Assembly (NCBI GenBank): GCA_039816045.1
Contig: JBCBYB010000011.1
Coordinates: 62,001 to 126,000 of the forward strand
Direction: 5' to 3'
Source: Thermohalobaculum sp039816045
GTDB lineage: Bacteria; Pseudomonadota; Alphaproteobacteria; Rhodobacterales; Rhodobacteraceae
DNA length: 64,000 nucleotides
Made by a program: the position numbers and the translations under genes. Shown here one piece after another: positions 25,626-33,592 of the stretch; position 1 is the first letter of the stretch; each line of letters opens with the position of its first letter. The notes under the pieces are model-generated. The model searched no databases and was not told the DNA's origin. It saw only the letters and a program-made list of their open reading frames with translations.

Positions 25626-27370
25626 TTGTACATGGTTTGCGCCTTGGTGCCGGGCGCGTACTCGTTGGGGTCGATCCAGACGTTCACCACCGCGCAGCGG
25701 CCGGTCTTGGCGATCGCCTCACGGGCCCGCTGCAGTGCCGGGCCGATCTGATCCGCCTCGCGCACCTCTTCGCCATAGCCGCCGATCATCTCGCCGAACT
25801 TGGAGAACTCCACATCGCCGAGCTTGTTGCCGATGTCGCCACGGTTCTCGCCATACTTCGCGATCTGGCCATAGCGGATCTGGTTCATGGCGGAGTTGTT
25901 GCCGATGACCGCCAGGAACGGCGCGCCGAAGCGCTGCGACGTCTCCATATCGAAGGCCGTCATGCCGAAGGAGCCGTCGCCATAGAGGCACATCACCTCC
26001 TTGTTCGGATGCGCCATCTTGGCCGCCATCGCAAAACCCGTGCCGACACCGAGGGAGCCGAGCGCGCCCGGATCCATCCACTGTCCCGGACCCCGCGGCC
26101 GTACTGCCTGGGCGGAGATCGTGACCACATCGCCGCCATCGCCGATATAGATCGTGTCCTCACCGAGGAACTCGTTGATCTCCCACGCCAAGCGATAGGG
26201 ATGGATCGGCGAGCGGTCCGAAGTGAAGAGCGGCATCAGCTTCTCAAGGGCTGCTGCCTCCGCTCCCCGCAGCCGCTCCATCCACTGGTGCCGAAGCTGG
26301 CGCTTGCCTTGGTCCATCCGCGCCGAGGCCGCATCGACCACCGCAGAGAGGTTCGCGCCGGGATGCCCCGGCAGACCGAGGTCGATGTCGCGGTTTTTGC
26401 CCACGGTTTTGTAGTCGAGATCGAGCTGCACCAGCGTCAGATCGTTCGAGATCCGCTTGCCATAGCCCATGCGGAAATCGAACGGCGTGCCGACGATCAG
26501 GATGACATCCGCCTCTTTGAAGGCCAGCGACCGGGTGCGGTCGAAGTGGTGCGGATCGCCAGGCGGCAGCATGCCGCGGGAAGCGCCGTTCATATAGGCG
26601 GGAATGTCGAGCGCGCGGGCAAAGGCGATGGCCTCGTCGACCGAGCCCGACGCGAAGACCTGCTGTCCGAACAGCACCGCCGGACGCTCGGCGTTCACCA
26701 GGATATCGGCCAAGTGCTCGATATCGCGCGCATCCGCCATCACGCGGGGAGAGGCGCGGTATTTGCCGGGCTCTGGGATGCGGGCCTTCTCCATCGGGAT
26801 CTCGGCGTCGAGAATGTCACGCGGGATCTCCAGATAGCTCGGGCCATAGGCGCCGGTGAAGCACTCGCGCGCGGCCATCGAGATCATGTCCGCAATGCGC
26901 TCGGTCGAGAACACGCCCGATGCGAACTTGGTGATCGGGGACATCATGTCCACATGCGGCAGGTCCTGGAGGCTGCCCATCTTGTGCTGGGTCAGGGAGG
27001 ACTGGCCTCCGATATGCAGGATCGGGCTCTCGGAGCGGAATGCAGTGGCTACCCCCGTGACCGCATTGGTGCAACCGGGGCCCGCCGTGGTGACCACGCA
27101 GCCAAGCTTACCGGTCTGGCGCGCATAGCCGTCCGCCGCATGGGCTGCCACCTGCTCGTGGCGCACGTCCACGATCTTGATGCCCTCGTCGATGCAGCCG
27201 TCATAGATGTCGATGATGTGCCCGCCGCAGAGGGTGAAGATGGTGTCCACCCCTTCGGCCTTCAGCGCCTTGGCAACCAGGCGCCCGCCGGAGACGACGC
27301 TCTCGTCCGTGCTCTTTTTCGCCAACGTGTCATGGGCGGTGGACGAGGTCTGTTCGGTTACGGCTGCCAT
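25622..27370 (-). CDS. ThDP-dependent 2-hydroxyacyl-CoA lyase / oxalyl-CoA decarboxylase family enzyme
   Basis: This 582-residue protein starts at ATG 27370 after AGGGGA. It has the three ThDP domains: the pyrimidine domain with catalytic Glu72 in DVRHEQVAAHAADGYARQ, a central domain, and the diphosphate domain with GDGSFG at 464-469 and NNSAMN at 491-496. Near residue 131 it reads MGSLQDLPHVDMMSPITKF. Human HACL1 has MGGFQEFPQV followed by YTKF at the same spacing, while oxalyl-CoA decarboxylases have QQGDYEEMDQMN there, including the Tyr-Glu active-site pair. The tail NEYAPGTKAQTMYK differs from both. It should cleave an acyl-CoA to formyl-CoA plus CO2 or an aldehyde. It is often annotated acetolactate synthase, but no small subunit is present. 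Confidence 0.82.
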   Translation of the reverse strand: MAAVTEQTSSTAHDTLAKKSTDESVVSGGRLVAKALKAEGVDTIFTLCGGHIIDIYDGCIDEGIKIVDVRHEQVAAHAADGYARQTGKLGCVVTTAGPGCTNAVTGVATAFRSESPILHIGGQSSLTQHKMGSLQDLPHVDMMSPITKFASGVFSTERIADMISMAARECFTGAYGPSYLEIPRDILDAEIPMEKARIPEPGKYRASPRVMADARDIEHLADILVNAERPAVLFGQQVFASGSVDEAIAFARALDIPAYMNGASRGMLPPGDPHHFDRTRSLAFKEADVILIVGTPFDFRMGYGKRISNDLTLVQLDLDYKTVGKNRDIDLGLPGHPGANLSAVVDAASARMDQGKRQLRHQWMERLRGAEAAALEKLMPLFTSDRSPIHPYRLAWEINEFLGEDTIYIGDGGDVVTISAQAVRPRGPGQWMDPGALGSLGVGTGFAMAAKMAHPNKEVMCLYGDGSFGMTAFDMETSQRFGAPFLAVIGNNSAMNQIRYGQIAKYGENRGDIGNKLGDVEFSKFGEMIGGYGEEVREADQIGPALQRAREAIAKTGRCAVVNVWIDPNEYAPGTKAQTMYK

Positions 27371-27413
27371 GGCGATTCCCCTTTTGTGTTTGGTGCGCCG
27401 GCGGATCGGCCGC

Positions 27414-28112
27414 TCAGGCGGTTTCTTGTGTGATGTCCCGCCACGACTGGCGGATATAGGCATGCAAGCGGAAGGTATGCTCACGCACGAGGCGGCTCGC
27501 GAGATCGCTGTCGCGGGCCTCGATGGCTTCGATGATCTCCATGTGATCGACCACCGAACGGTTGGCCCGCTCCGCATCCACCAGGGCCCGGCGGCGGACA
27601 GCCTTGAGGTGGGTGAAGACCCCCTGGGCAATGTCCTCCAGCATCTGACAGCGCGAGAGCCGCAGAACCTCGAGGTGGAACTCGATATTGGTCTCGGAGT
27701 ACTCACTGATCCGGGCGCGCGCCTTGTCCTGGGTGTACTCGGTCCCGATCCGGCGCAGCACTGCGATCTCTTCGTCCGAGGCCACCTCGCAGCCCAGCCG
27801 CGCGGCCATGCTCTCGAGCGCCGCCCAAACCGTGATCATCTCCAGGATCTCGGCGAGGCTCTTGCGCTTTATGAAGACGCCGCGGCGCGCCTGGATGTCG
27901 ACGAAGCCCTCCTGTTCGAGGCGCATGATCGCCTCCCGGATCGGCGTCCGCGAGATCCCCAACTGTTCCGCGAGGCTGCGCTCGTCGAGCCGCAGATTGG
28001 TGTCCGGGTCGTAGATATCAAGATCCATGATCGAGCTCTTGAGCACCCCGTAGATGTGCTCCTTCAAACTGAAGGAGGCACCTATGGGTTGGAGATTGAT
28101 CTGCTTGCTCAA
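27414..28112 (-). CDS. GntR-family (FadR/FCD subfamily) transcriptional regulator
   Basis: I place the start at a TTG at 28112 (MSKQINLQPIGASFSLKEHI), giving 232 residues; longer frames cross the mutS start. The winged helix has RLDERSLAEQLGISRTPIRE and MRLEQEGFVDIQARRGVFIK; the C-terminal FCD ligand domain has VWAALESMAARLGCEVASDE and the metal-type histidines in NIEFHLEVL, VVDHMEIIEAIEARDS and LVREHTFRLHAYI. It lies 43 bases upstream of the lyase gene on the same strand and probably controls the operon in response to a carboxylate or acyl-CoA. A TGGTATACCA palindrome 46-55 bases upstream of its start is a good autoregulatory operator. The ligand is unknown. Confidence 0.88.
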   Translation of the reverse strand: MSKQINLQPIGASFSLKEHIYGVLKSSIMDLDIYDPDTNLRLDERSLAEQLGISRTPIREAIMRLEQEGFVDIQARRGVFIKRKSLAEILEMITVWAALESMAARLGCEVASDEEIAVLRRIGTEYTQDKARARISEYSETNIEFHLEVLRLSRCQMLEDIAQGVFTHLKAVRRRALVDAERANRSVVDHMEIIEAIEARDSDLASRLVREHTFRLHAYIRQSWRDITQETA

Positions 28113-28157
28113 AGTCGTATCCCGCCGCGACCGTGGCCCTGCGTGAAGTCTGGCTTC

Positions 28158-28167
28158 TGGTATACCA
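28158..28167. promoter_or_regulatory. Candidate GntR/FCD operator TGGTATACCA
   Basis: A perfect 10-base palindrome lies between the divergent gntR and mutS genes. It fits the general FadR-subfamily half-site pattern (TNGT...ACNA). Its position upstream of the gntR-led operon suggests autoregulation and control of the formyl-CoA genes. Confidence 0.5.
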
Positions 28168-28254
28168 TGAGCCAACGGGAGGCGCGATGTCAATCCTTTC
28201 GCGATTGGCCGGGGCCGTGCTACCGGTCGAGCGAGAGCAGCCAGGCGGACGACA

Positions 28255-30915
28255 ATGACGGGCTCAGCGAAGGACCAAAGCGGCTCGGTCACGCCGATGA
28301 TGGCGCAGTTCCTCACCATCAAGGCCGAACATCCCGATGCGCTCCTGTTCTACCGGATGGGCGATTTCTACGAGATGTTTTTCGAGGACGCGGTGGCGGC
28401 TGCGGCAGCACTCGACATCACGCTCACCAAACGCGGACAGCATCTCGGCGAGGATATCGCGATGTGCGGCGTGCCGGTGCATTCCGCCGAGAGCTATCTG
28501 CTGACGCTGATCCGCAAGGGGTTTCGAGTCGCGGTCGCCGAGCAGACCGAGGACCCGGCGGAGGCGAAGAAGCGCGGCTCCAAAGCGGTTGTGGCACGCG
28601 AGGTGGTGCGGCTGGTCACCCCCGGAACGCTGACCGAGGACAGCCTGCTCGAGGCACGCGCGCACAACCACCTTGTCGCCTGGTCGGAGATCCGCGGCGA
28701 GACGGCGCTGGCCTGGACGGACCTCTCCACCGGGCATCTTTCGGTTGCGACGGCGGCAAGCGCAGGGGTCGGTCCATTGCTGGCGCGCATTGCGCCGTCG
28801 GAGGTGCTGGTGCGCCAGGACCTGGAGGCGGAACTGGCCCCGCGGGTCGAGGAGATCGGCGCCGTGACGACGCCCCTCGGGGCCGCGAGCTTCGACAGCG
28901 CCTCGGCCGAGACCCGGCTCACGTCGCTCTTCAAGGTCGGTTCGCTGGATGGGTTCGGCAGCTTTTCCAGGGCAGAGTTCTCGGCCCTCGGGGCCATCGC
29001 CGACTATCTGGAGCTCACGCAGAAAGGCCAGCTTCCGCTGCTGCGCCCGCCCGTGCGGGAGACGGCCGAAGGCGTGATGGCCATCGACGCCGCGACCCGG
29101 CGCAATCTGGAGCTGACACGGGCGATGGATGGCGGGCGCGCCGGCACGCTCCTCGGTGCGGTCGACCGGACCCGCACCGGCGCGGGCGCGCGGCTGCTGG
29201 AGGCGCGAATCGCCGGCCCCCTGACCGACACCCTCGCCATCGATGCGCGTCTGGAGGCCGCGGCACGGCTGGCCGACGATCCGCCCCTCCGAGAGCGGCT
29301 GCGCGAGACGCTGAGCCAGGCCCCGGATCTGGAGCGCGCCCTGACCCGGCTTGCCCTCGGCAGGGGGACACCGCGCGATCTCTCCGCGATCGGCCGGGCG
29401 CTTGGCGCGGCGGAGGAGACCGTGGAGATGCTCGGGGCGGTGTCCGATCCACCCTCTGATCTGGCAGCAGCCGCGGCGGCGCTTTCCGGCCACCACGCCC
29501 TTGCCGACCAGTTGGCCCAAACCTTGGTGGAGGAGCCCCCGGCGCTTGCGCGCGAAGGGGGGTTCATCGCCGCCGGTGTGGAGCAGGAGCTCGACGAGGC
29601 ACGGCGCCTCCGCGACGAGGGCCGCCGGGTGATCGCGGAGATGCAGGCGACCTATGCCGCCGAGACCGGGATCGCCTCGCTGAAGATCCGCCACAACAAC
29701 GTGCTCGGCTATTTCGTCGAGGTGACCGCCACCCAGGCTGCCAAGATGCAGGCGTTGGCCGAGCGCTTCCACCACCGCCAGACGCTCGCCTCGGCCATGC
29801 GGTTTTCGACCACAGAACTTGCGGATCTGGAGAACCGCATCCTCAACGCCCGCGCCCGCGCGATTGAGATCGAACTGGCGCTGTTTGATAACCTGCGGGA
29901 CGCGGTGCTTGCGGAGCAGGCCCGCCTTGCCGCCGCCGCCCGAGCGCTTGCGGAGATCGACGTTGCCGCCACCGCCGCCCTCTTCCTCGACGAGGAGCGC
30001 TGGTGCCGGCCGGTGGTGACCGGAGACCGTGCATTCACCATCGAAGCCGGCCGCCATCCGGTCGTTGAGCAGGCGCTCCGGAGCCGAGGAGAGGGTGCCT
30101 TCGTGCCGAATGACTGCGCTCTCGGGGCTGAAGAGCGCGGCCCCGCGCCGCTTTGGCTCCTGACGGGCCCGAACATGGCGGGCAAATCGACCTTCCTCCG
30201 CCAGAACGCCCTCATCGCGGTGCTGGCGCAGGCGGGCTTTCCGGTCCCGGCCACCGCAGCGCGAATCGGTGTGGTCGACCGGCTCTTCTCCCGCGTCGGA
30301 GCGGCGGACGACCTTGCGCGCGGGCGGTCCACCTTCATGGTCGAGATGGTCGAGACCGCGGCGATCCTGAACCAGGCAGGGCCGCGGGCGCTGGTGATCC
30401 TGGACGAGATCGGGCGTGGCACGGCAACCTATGATGGGCTCTCGATCGCTTGGGCGGTGCTCGAACATCTCCACGACAGCGTTCAGTGCCGAGGGTTGTT
30501 CGCGACGCATTACCACGAGCTGACGGCGCTCTGTGAGCGGTTGCCCGCGCTTTCGCCCGCAACAGTCGCGGTGCGCGAGTGGGAGGGCGAGGTGATCTTC
30601 CTGCACGAAGTGCGCCCCGGAGCGGCCGACCGGTCTTACGGCGTTCAGGTTGCACGGCTTGCCGGCCTGCCGGAGCGGGTGGTCACCCGCGCCCGCGCCG
30701 TCCTCGATCAGCTCGAACAGGCAGAGCGCGAGGGGAGCACGCCGGATCTGCTCTCCTCGCTGCCCTTGTTTGCAGCGGCCGAAGCCCCTCCGCCACGCGC
30801 GCCAGATCCGCAGCCCGACCCGGTGGCCGCGCATCTCCGGCAGGTGAACCCGGACGATCTCAGCCCGCGCGAGGCGCTCGATCTCATCTATGAGCTGCGG
30901 CGGATGCTGGACTAG
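28255..30915 (+). CDS. mutS: DNA mismatch repair protein MutS
   Basis: This 886-residue protein starts MTGSAKDQSGSVTPMMAQFL and has the mismatch-reading Phe-x-Glu in LLFYRMGDFYEMFFEDAVAA. The ATPase has Walker A LLTGPNMAGKSTFLRQNALI, Walker B ALVILDEIGRGTATYDGLSI and the HTH tail near SPREALDLIYELRRMLD. Length and order match alphaproteobacterial MutS. It recognises mismatches behind the replication fork. It is divergent from the gntR-led operon, and its last codon overlaps the convergent ybaN stop by 4 bases. Confidence 0.97.
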   Translation: MTGSAKDQSGSVTPMMAQFLTIKAEHPDALLFYRMGDFYEMFFEDAVAAAAALDITLTKRGQHLGEDIAMCGVPVHSAESYLLTLIRKGFRVAVAEQTEDPAEAKKRGSKAVVAREVVRLVTPGTLTEDSLLEARAHNHLVAWSEIRGETALAWTDLSTGHLSVATAASAGVGPLLARIAPSEVLVRQDLEAELAPRVEEIGAVTTPLGAASFDSASAETRLTSLFKVGSLDGFGSFSRAEFSALGAIADYLELTQKGQLPLLRPPVRETAEGVMAIDAATRRNLELTRAMDGGRAGTLLGAVDRTRTGAGARLLEARIAGPLTDTLAIDARLEAAARLADDPPLRERLRETLSQAPDLERALTRLALGRGTPRDLSAIGRALGAAEETVEMLGAVSDPPSDLAAAAAALSGHHALADQLAQTLVEEPPALAREGGFIAAGVEQELDEARRLRDEGRRVIAEMQATYAAETGIASLKIRHNNVLGYFVEVTATQAAKMQALAERFHHRQTLASAMRFSTTELADLENRILNARARAIEIELALFDNLRDAVLAEQARLAAAARALAEIDVAATAALFLDEERWCRPVVTGDRAFTIEAGRHPVVEQALRSRGEGAFVPNDCALGAEERGPAPLWLLTGPNMAGKSTFLRQNALIAVLAQAGFPVPATAARIGVVDRLFSRVGAADDLARGRSTFMVEMVETAAILNQAGPRALVILDEIGRGTATYDGLSIAWAVLEHLHDSVQCRGLFATHYHELTALCERLPALSPATVAVREWEGEVIFLHEVRPGAADRSYGVQVARLAGLPERVVTRARAVLDQLEQAEREGSTPDLLSSLPLFAAAEAPPPRAPDPQPDPVAAHLRQVNPDDLSPREALDLIYELRRMLD

Positions 30916-31325
30916 CCGTCCGCGTGCGGGGCTGCCGGTGTGGGCTGAGGCCCGGTTTGCAAGCGTCTCGGCCCATCGGGCCGCGTCAACACGAAGGCCA
31001 GCGCCCCCGACATCGCAAGTGCCTGGAGCCCGATCGCATAGGCTGGCAGGCCGAGCACCAGAGCAACCGACAGCGCCAGCAGACACCCGATCAGCGCCGC
31101 CCGTTTGCCCGCCCGGCTCACCGCCCCATGCGCGCGCCAATCCTTAATCGCCGGGCCAAAGCGCGGATGCTCCACGAGCCAACGGTTCATCCGCTCCGAC
31201 CCGCGGGCGAAACAAAACGCGGCGAGCAGGATGAAAGGCACGGTTGGCAACAGGGGAAGAAACACCCCAACCATCCCTAGCCCGAGAGACAGCCAGCCGC
31301 CTGACATCCACAAGATCCGCAGCAT
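30912..31325 (-). CDS. ybaN: YbaN-family (DUF454) inner membrane protein
   Basis: An ATG at 31325 after GGAGAGGAG gives 137 residues. The family core is visible: LSLGLGMVGVFLPLLPTVPF, ILLAAFCFARGSERMNRWLV and HPRFGPAIKDWRAHGAVSRA. Three to four membrane segments are predicted. The function of the family is unknown; it is a common small inner-membrane protein. The end is convergent with mutS. The tail (PRRLQTGPQPTPAAPHADG) is longer and proline-rich compared with E. coli YbaN. Confidence 0.88.
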   Translation of the reverse strand: MLRILWMSGGWLSLGLGMVGVFLPLLPTVPFILLAAFCFARGSERMNRWLVEHPRFGPAIKDWRAHGAVSRAGKRAALIGCLLALSVALVLGLPAYAIGLQALAMSGALAFVLTRPDGPRRLQTGPQPTPAAPHADG

Positions 31326-31370
31326 GTCTGCTCCTCTCCGACACATTTGTCAGATAGGTCGCAACGCGCT

Positions 31371-32528
31371 CTAATCCAGAAGGGCGGCGATCAAACTGTT
31401 GAGGACCAACCGACCGGACGCGGTCGCCATCAGCCGTCCCTGACCGCGGAGCAGCAGGCCGTCTCCTTCCAAGGCGGCAAGCCGTTCGTCGGGCACCGGG
31501 CGACCGCGCAGCCGTGCGACGCGGGCTAGGTCAATCCCCTCGGACAGCCGCAACCCCATCAGCACGCACTCCGCCACCTGGTCTTCGGGCGTGAGCGGAA
31601 CCTCCTCGGTCAGCGCATGCCCGTCGCGCTCAACCGCCGCCATCCAGGCCGCCGGGTCGCGCAGGCTTTCGGTGGCGCGGCGCATGCCGTCCGCTCCGGT
31701 CAGTCGGCCATGCGCGCCGGGCCCAACCCCGGCATAGTCGCCATAGCGCCAGTAGATCAGGTTGTGCCGGCACTCCGCCCCCGGGGCCGCATGGTTGGAC
31801 ACCTCATAGGCCGCCATCCCCGCCGCCTCGGTCATCGCCTGAGTGAGGTCATAAAACGCCGCCGCCCGGTCATCATCGGGCACCGTCAGCCGGCCCCGCG
31901 CGTGGAGTTCGGCAAAGCGCGTGCCAGGCTCGATTGTCAGCTGGTAGAGCGAGAGGTGGTCAACCGCCATTGCGAGCGCGCGGGCGAGCTCGGCCTCCCA
32001 GTCGCTCAACTGTTGGCCCATCCGCGCATAGATGAGATCAAAGCTCACCCGCGGGAAGGCCGCACGCGCGATTGCAAAGGCCGCCTCCGCCTCCGCCACG
32101 GTGTGGGTCCGCCCGAGCGCCCGCAGATCGGCATCGTTGAGCGCCTGCACCCCCATCGAGAGCCGGTTCACCCCCGCCGATGCATACCCTCGGAAGCTCT
32201 CAGCCTCGGCACTGGTGGGGTTCGCTTCCAGGGTGATCTCTGCGCCCTCCGCCAAGCCCCAGAGCCTGTCGACCTCCTCGATCAGCCGCCCCACCGTTTG
32301 CGGACGCATCAGGCTCGGCGTGCCACCGCCGAAGAACACCGTCTCCGCCTGCCGTGGGCCGGAGCGCGCCCGCATCGCCGCCATCTCCGTCAGCAAGGCG
32401 CGCTCGCAGGCACCATGGTCGACGGTCCGGCTCACATGGCTGTTGAAGTCGCAATAGGGGCACTTGGCGAGGCAGAACGGCCAGTGGATATAGATGCCGA
32501 ACCCGCCAGCGCGCCAATCGGGCGTCAT
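31371..32528 (-). CDS. hemW: HemW-type radical SAM heme chaperone (coproporphyrinogen III oxidase-like)
   Basis: This 385-residue protein has the radical SAM cluster motif in IHWPFCLAKCPYCDFNSH (Cys-x3-Cys-x2-Cys) followed by VFFGGGTPSLM, ITLEANPTSAE, NRLSMGVQALNDADLRALGR and LIYARMGQQ. The short N-terminus without the HemN extension and the C-terminal HemN-like domain point to HemW, which inserts heme into respiratory enzymes, rather than the HemN oxidase. The start overlaps the stop of the small gene upstream (ATGA). In many alphaproteobacteria hemW follows rph-rdgB; here ridA, a small gene and a foreign-looking island lie between. Confidence 0.9.
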   Translation of the reverse strand: MTPDWRAGGFGIYIHWPFCLAKCPYCDFNSHVSRTVDHGACERALLTEMAAMRARSGPRQAETVFFGGGTPSLMRPQTVGRLIEEVDRLWGLAEGAEITLEANPTSAEAESFRGYASAGVNRLSMGVQALNDADLRALGRTHTVAEAEAAFAIARAAFPRVSFDLIYARMGQQLSDWEAELARALAMAVDHLSLYQLTIEPGTRFAELHARGRLTVPDDDRAAAFYDLTQAMTEAAGMAAYEVSNHAAPGAECRHNLIYWRYGDYAGVGPGAHGRLTGADGMRRATESLRDPAAWMAAVERDGHALTEEVPLTPEDQVAECVLMGLRLSEGIDLARVARLRGRPVPDERLAALEGDGLLLRGQGRLMATASGRLVLNSLIAALLD

Positions 32529-32710
32529 TCAGGGCTCCGCAGCGCCCACAGCACCCAGGCCGTTCCCACCGCCCCGCCGGCGATCGCCGCGAAATTGTCC
32601 CGCCAGAGGCCGAAGAGCACAAAGGCGCCGAAGACAACCAGCAGCACCTTGGCGTGGCGCCGGGCATAGGCGACGCGAGACCGCCGCCGCTCCTCGCGCC
32701 GATCAGTCAT
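32525..32710 (-). CDS. Small membrane protein between ridA and hemW, 61 aa
   Basis: The ATG at 32710 lies inside the end of ridA, and the stop overlaps the hemW start, so the three genes form a coupled set. The peptide begins with a basic head MTDRREERRRSRVAYARRHA and continues with two short hydrophobic segments (VLLVVFGAFVLFGLW and AIAGGAVGTAWVLWAL). It is probably an inner-membrane protein with the N-terminus in the cytoplasm. I do not recognise a family. Confidence 0.65.
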   Translation of the reverse strand: MTDRREERRRSRVAYARRHAKVLLVVFGAFVLFGLWRDNFAAIAGGAVGTAWVLWALRSPE

Positions 32711-33095
32711 CCGCACCCCGGCGAAGCGCTGTGACCTCGATCTCGACCTTCATCTCGGGAGCCACGAGGCCCGCCACCACCATGGTCGCGGCCGGACGCA
32801 CATCCGCAAACGCCTCGCGGAGCGCGGGGGCGATCTGTGCCTGCACGGAGGGTTCGGTGATGGTGTATTGCACGCGGACCACGTCCTCGAGCGCAAAGCC
32901 CGCCTCCCCCAGAACTCCCCGGATCGTGGCAAAGGCGTTCCGGGCCTGCTCGAGCGGGCTTTCCGGCATCAGCATCGCGTCATAATCATAGCCAGTCGTG
33001 CCCGCGACGAAGCACCAGTTCCCCTGCACCAGGGCACGGGAATAGGCGAATTCGGTCTCGAAGGGCGATCCGGTGGAGATATGTCGGCGAGTCAT
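32703..33095 (-). CDS. RidA/YjgF-family protein
   Basis: From MTRRHISTGSPFETEFAYSR at 33095 the product has 130 residues, the family length; an upstream ATG at 33113 would add six residues. The RidA core is clear: QGNWCFVAGTTGYDYDAM, PLEQARNAFATIRGVLGEAG, VVRVQYTITEPSVQAQIAPA, and RPAATMVVAGLVAPEMKVEI with VTALRR. The Arg of RPAATMVV is the usual imine-binding arginine. RidA proteins hydrolyse reactive enamines/imines in the cytoplasm; the VVAG-L-APEMKVEIEV ending is that of the family branch with an intact Glu. It starts a short operon with the 61-aa protein and hemW. A second RidA is at 52794. Confidence 0.88.
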   Translation of the reverse strand: MTRRHISTGSPFETEFAYSRALVQGNWCFVAGTTGYDYDAMLMPESPLEQARNAFATIRGVLGEAGFALEDVVRVQYTITEPSVQAQIAPALREAFADVRPAATMVVAGLVAPEMKVEIEVTALRRGADD

Positions 33096-33592
33096 AGCGG
33101 GTGGATCCGTCATTTTGGCTACTGAGTTGGCACGTGCACCGCATGCCGGATCTTTCCCTCCGATGTAAACCCCGAATGCCTCGACATTCGACTTACACCA
33201 GGTTGGCGCAATCGGTGCAAATCTCGTAAAAACTCTTGAAAGGACAAATACACTATGGACAAGAAACAAGTAAGAAAGCTGACGAAAAGGCGATGAAGGT
33301 CGTAAAAGACATAGCCTCAAAAATTCCTTCCGAATTTGAGCAGGCTCAGAAGCAGGCCGAGAAGGCCGCCAAGGGCGGTGGTGACAAGGTGAAGGAGGAG
33401 TTCGAGACGGCAAAAAAACCAAGAAGACCATCGCTGGTCGGGGTAGGCCACGGCCAGCACCCCTCGGACCATCGGTACCAGACGGCTTGAGGCGTGATCA
33501 CGGCCTCCCCCCAAAAATACCCTTGCAACCCCGGTATACTGCCCCCACGTAACAAAAACGCGAGGATTATCATTAATGGGGAGATGAATTCA
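33096..33592. other. Low-GC start of a foreign-looking island
   Basis: This gap upstream of the lysine-rich gene has much lower GC than the rest of the window. Apart from the broken frame at 33255-33490 it holds only AT-rich, promoter-like sequence (for example taacaaaaacgcgaggattatc near 33550). No tRNA, integrase or inverted repeat marking its ends was found. Confidence 0.5.
33255..33490 (+). pseudogene. Frameshifted lysine-rich small gene
   Basis: An ATG at 33255 with AAAGGA upstream opens MDKKQV but stops after 13 codons. One frame over, the sequence reads KKADEKAMKVVKDIASKIPS, then EFEQAQKQAEKAAKGGGDKV and KEEFETAKK. A single-base change near 33266 would join the two into a Lys/Glu-rich helical protein. 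A second possible slip is the seven-A run at 33412-33418, after which the frame loses its lysine character. The style matches the neighbour at 33593 and the low local GC. It is probably a decayed or sequencing-shifted relative. Confidence 0.5.

Noticed and set aside
25622..27370. Acetolactate synthase or sulfoacetaldehyde acetyltransferase (Xsc) assignment for the ThDP enzyme
   Set aside because: No small subunit gene, a different loop length before LQD from AHAS, and an N-terminus unlike Xsc; the frc/fhs context favours a formyl-CoA enzyme.
28264..31140. 958-codon minus-strand frame opposite mutS
   Set aside because: Shadow of mutS with Arg/Gly/His bias.
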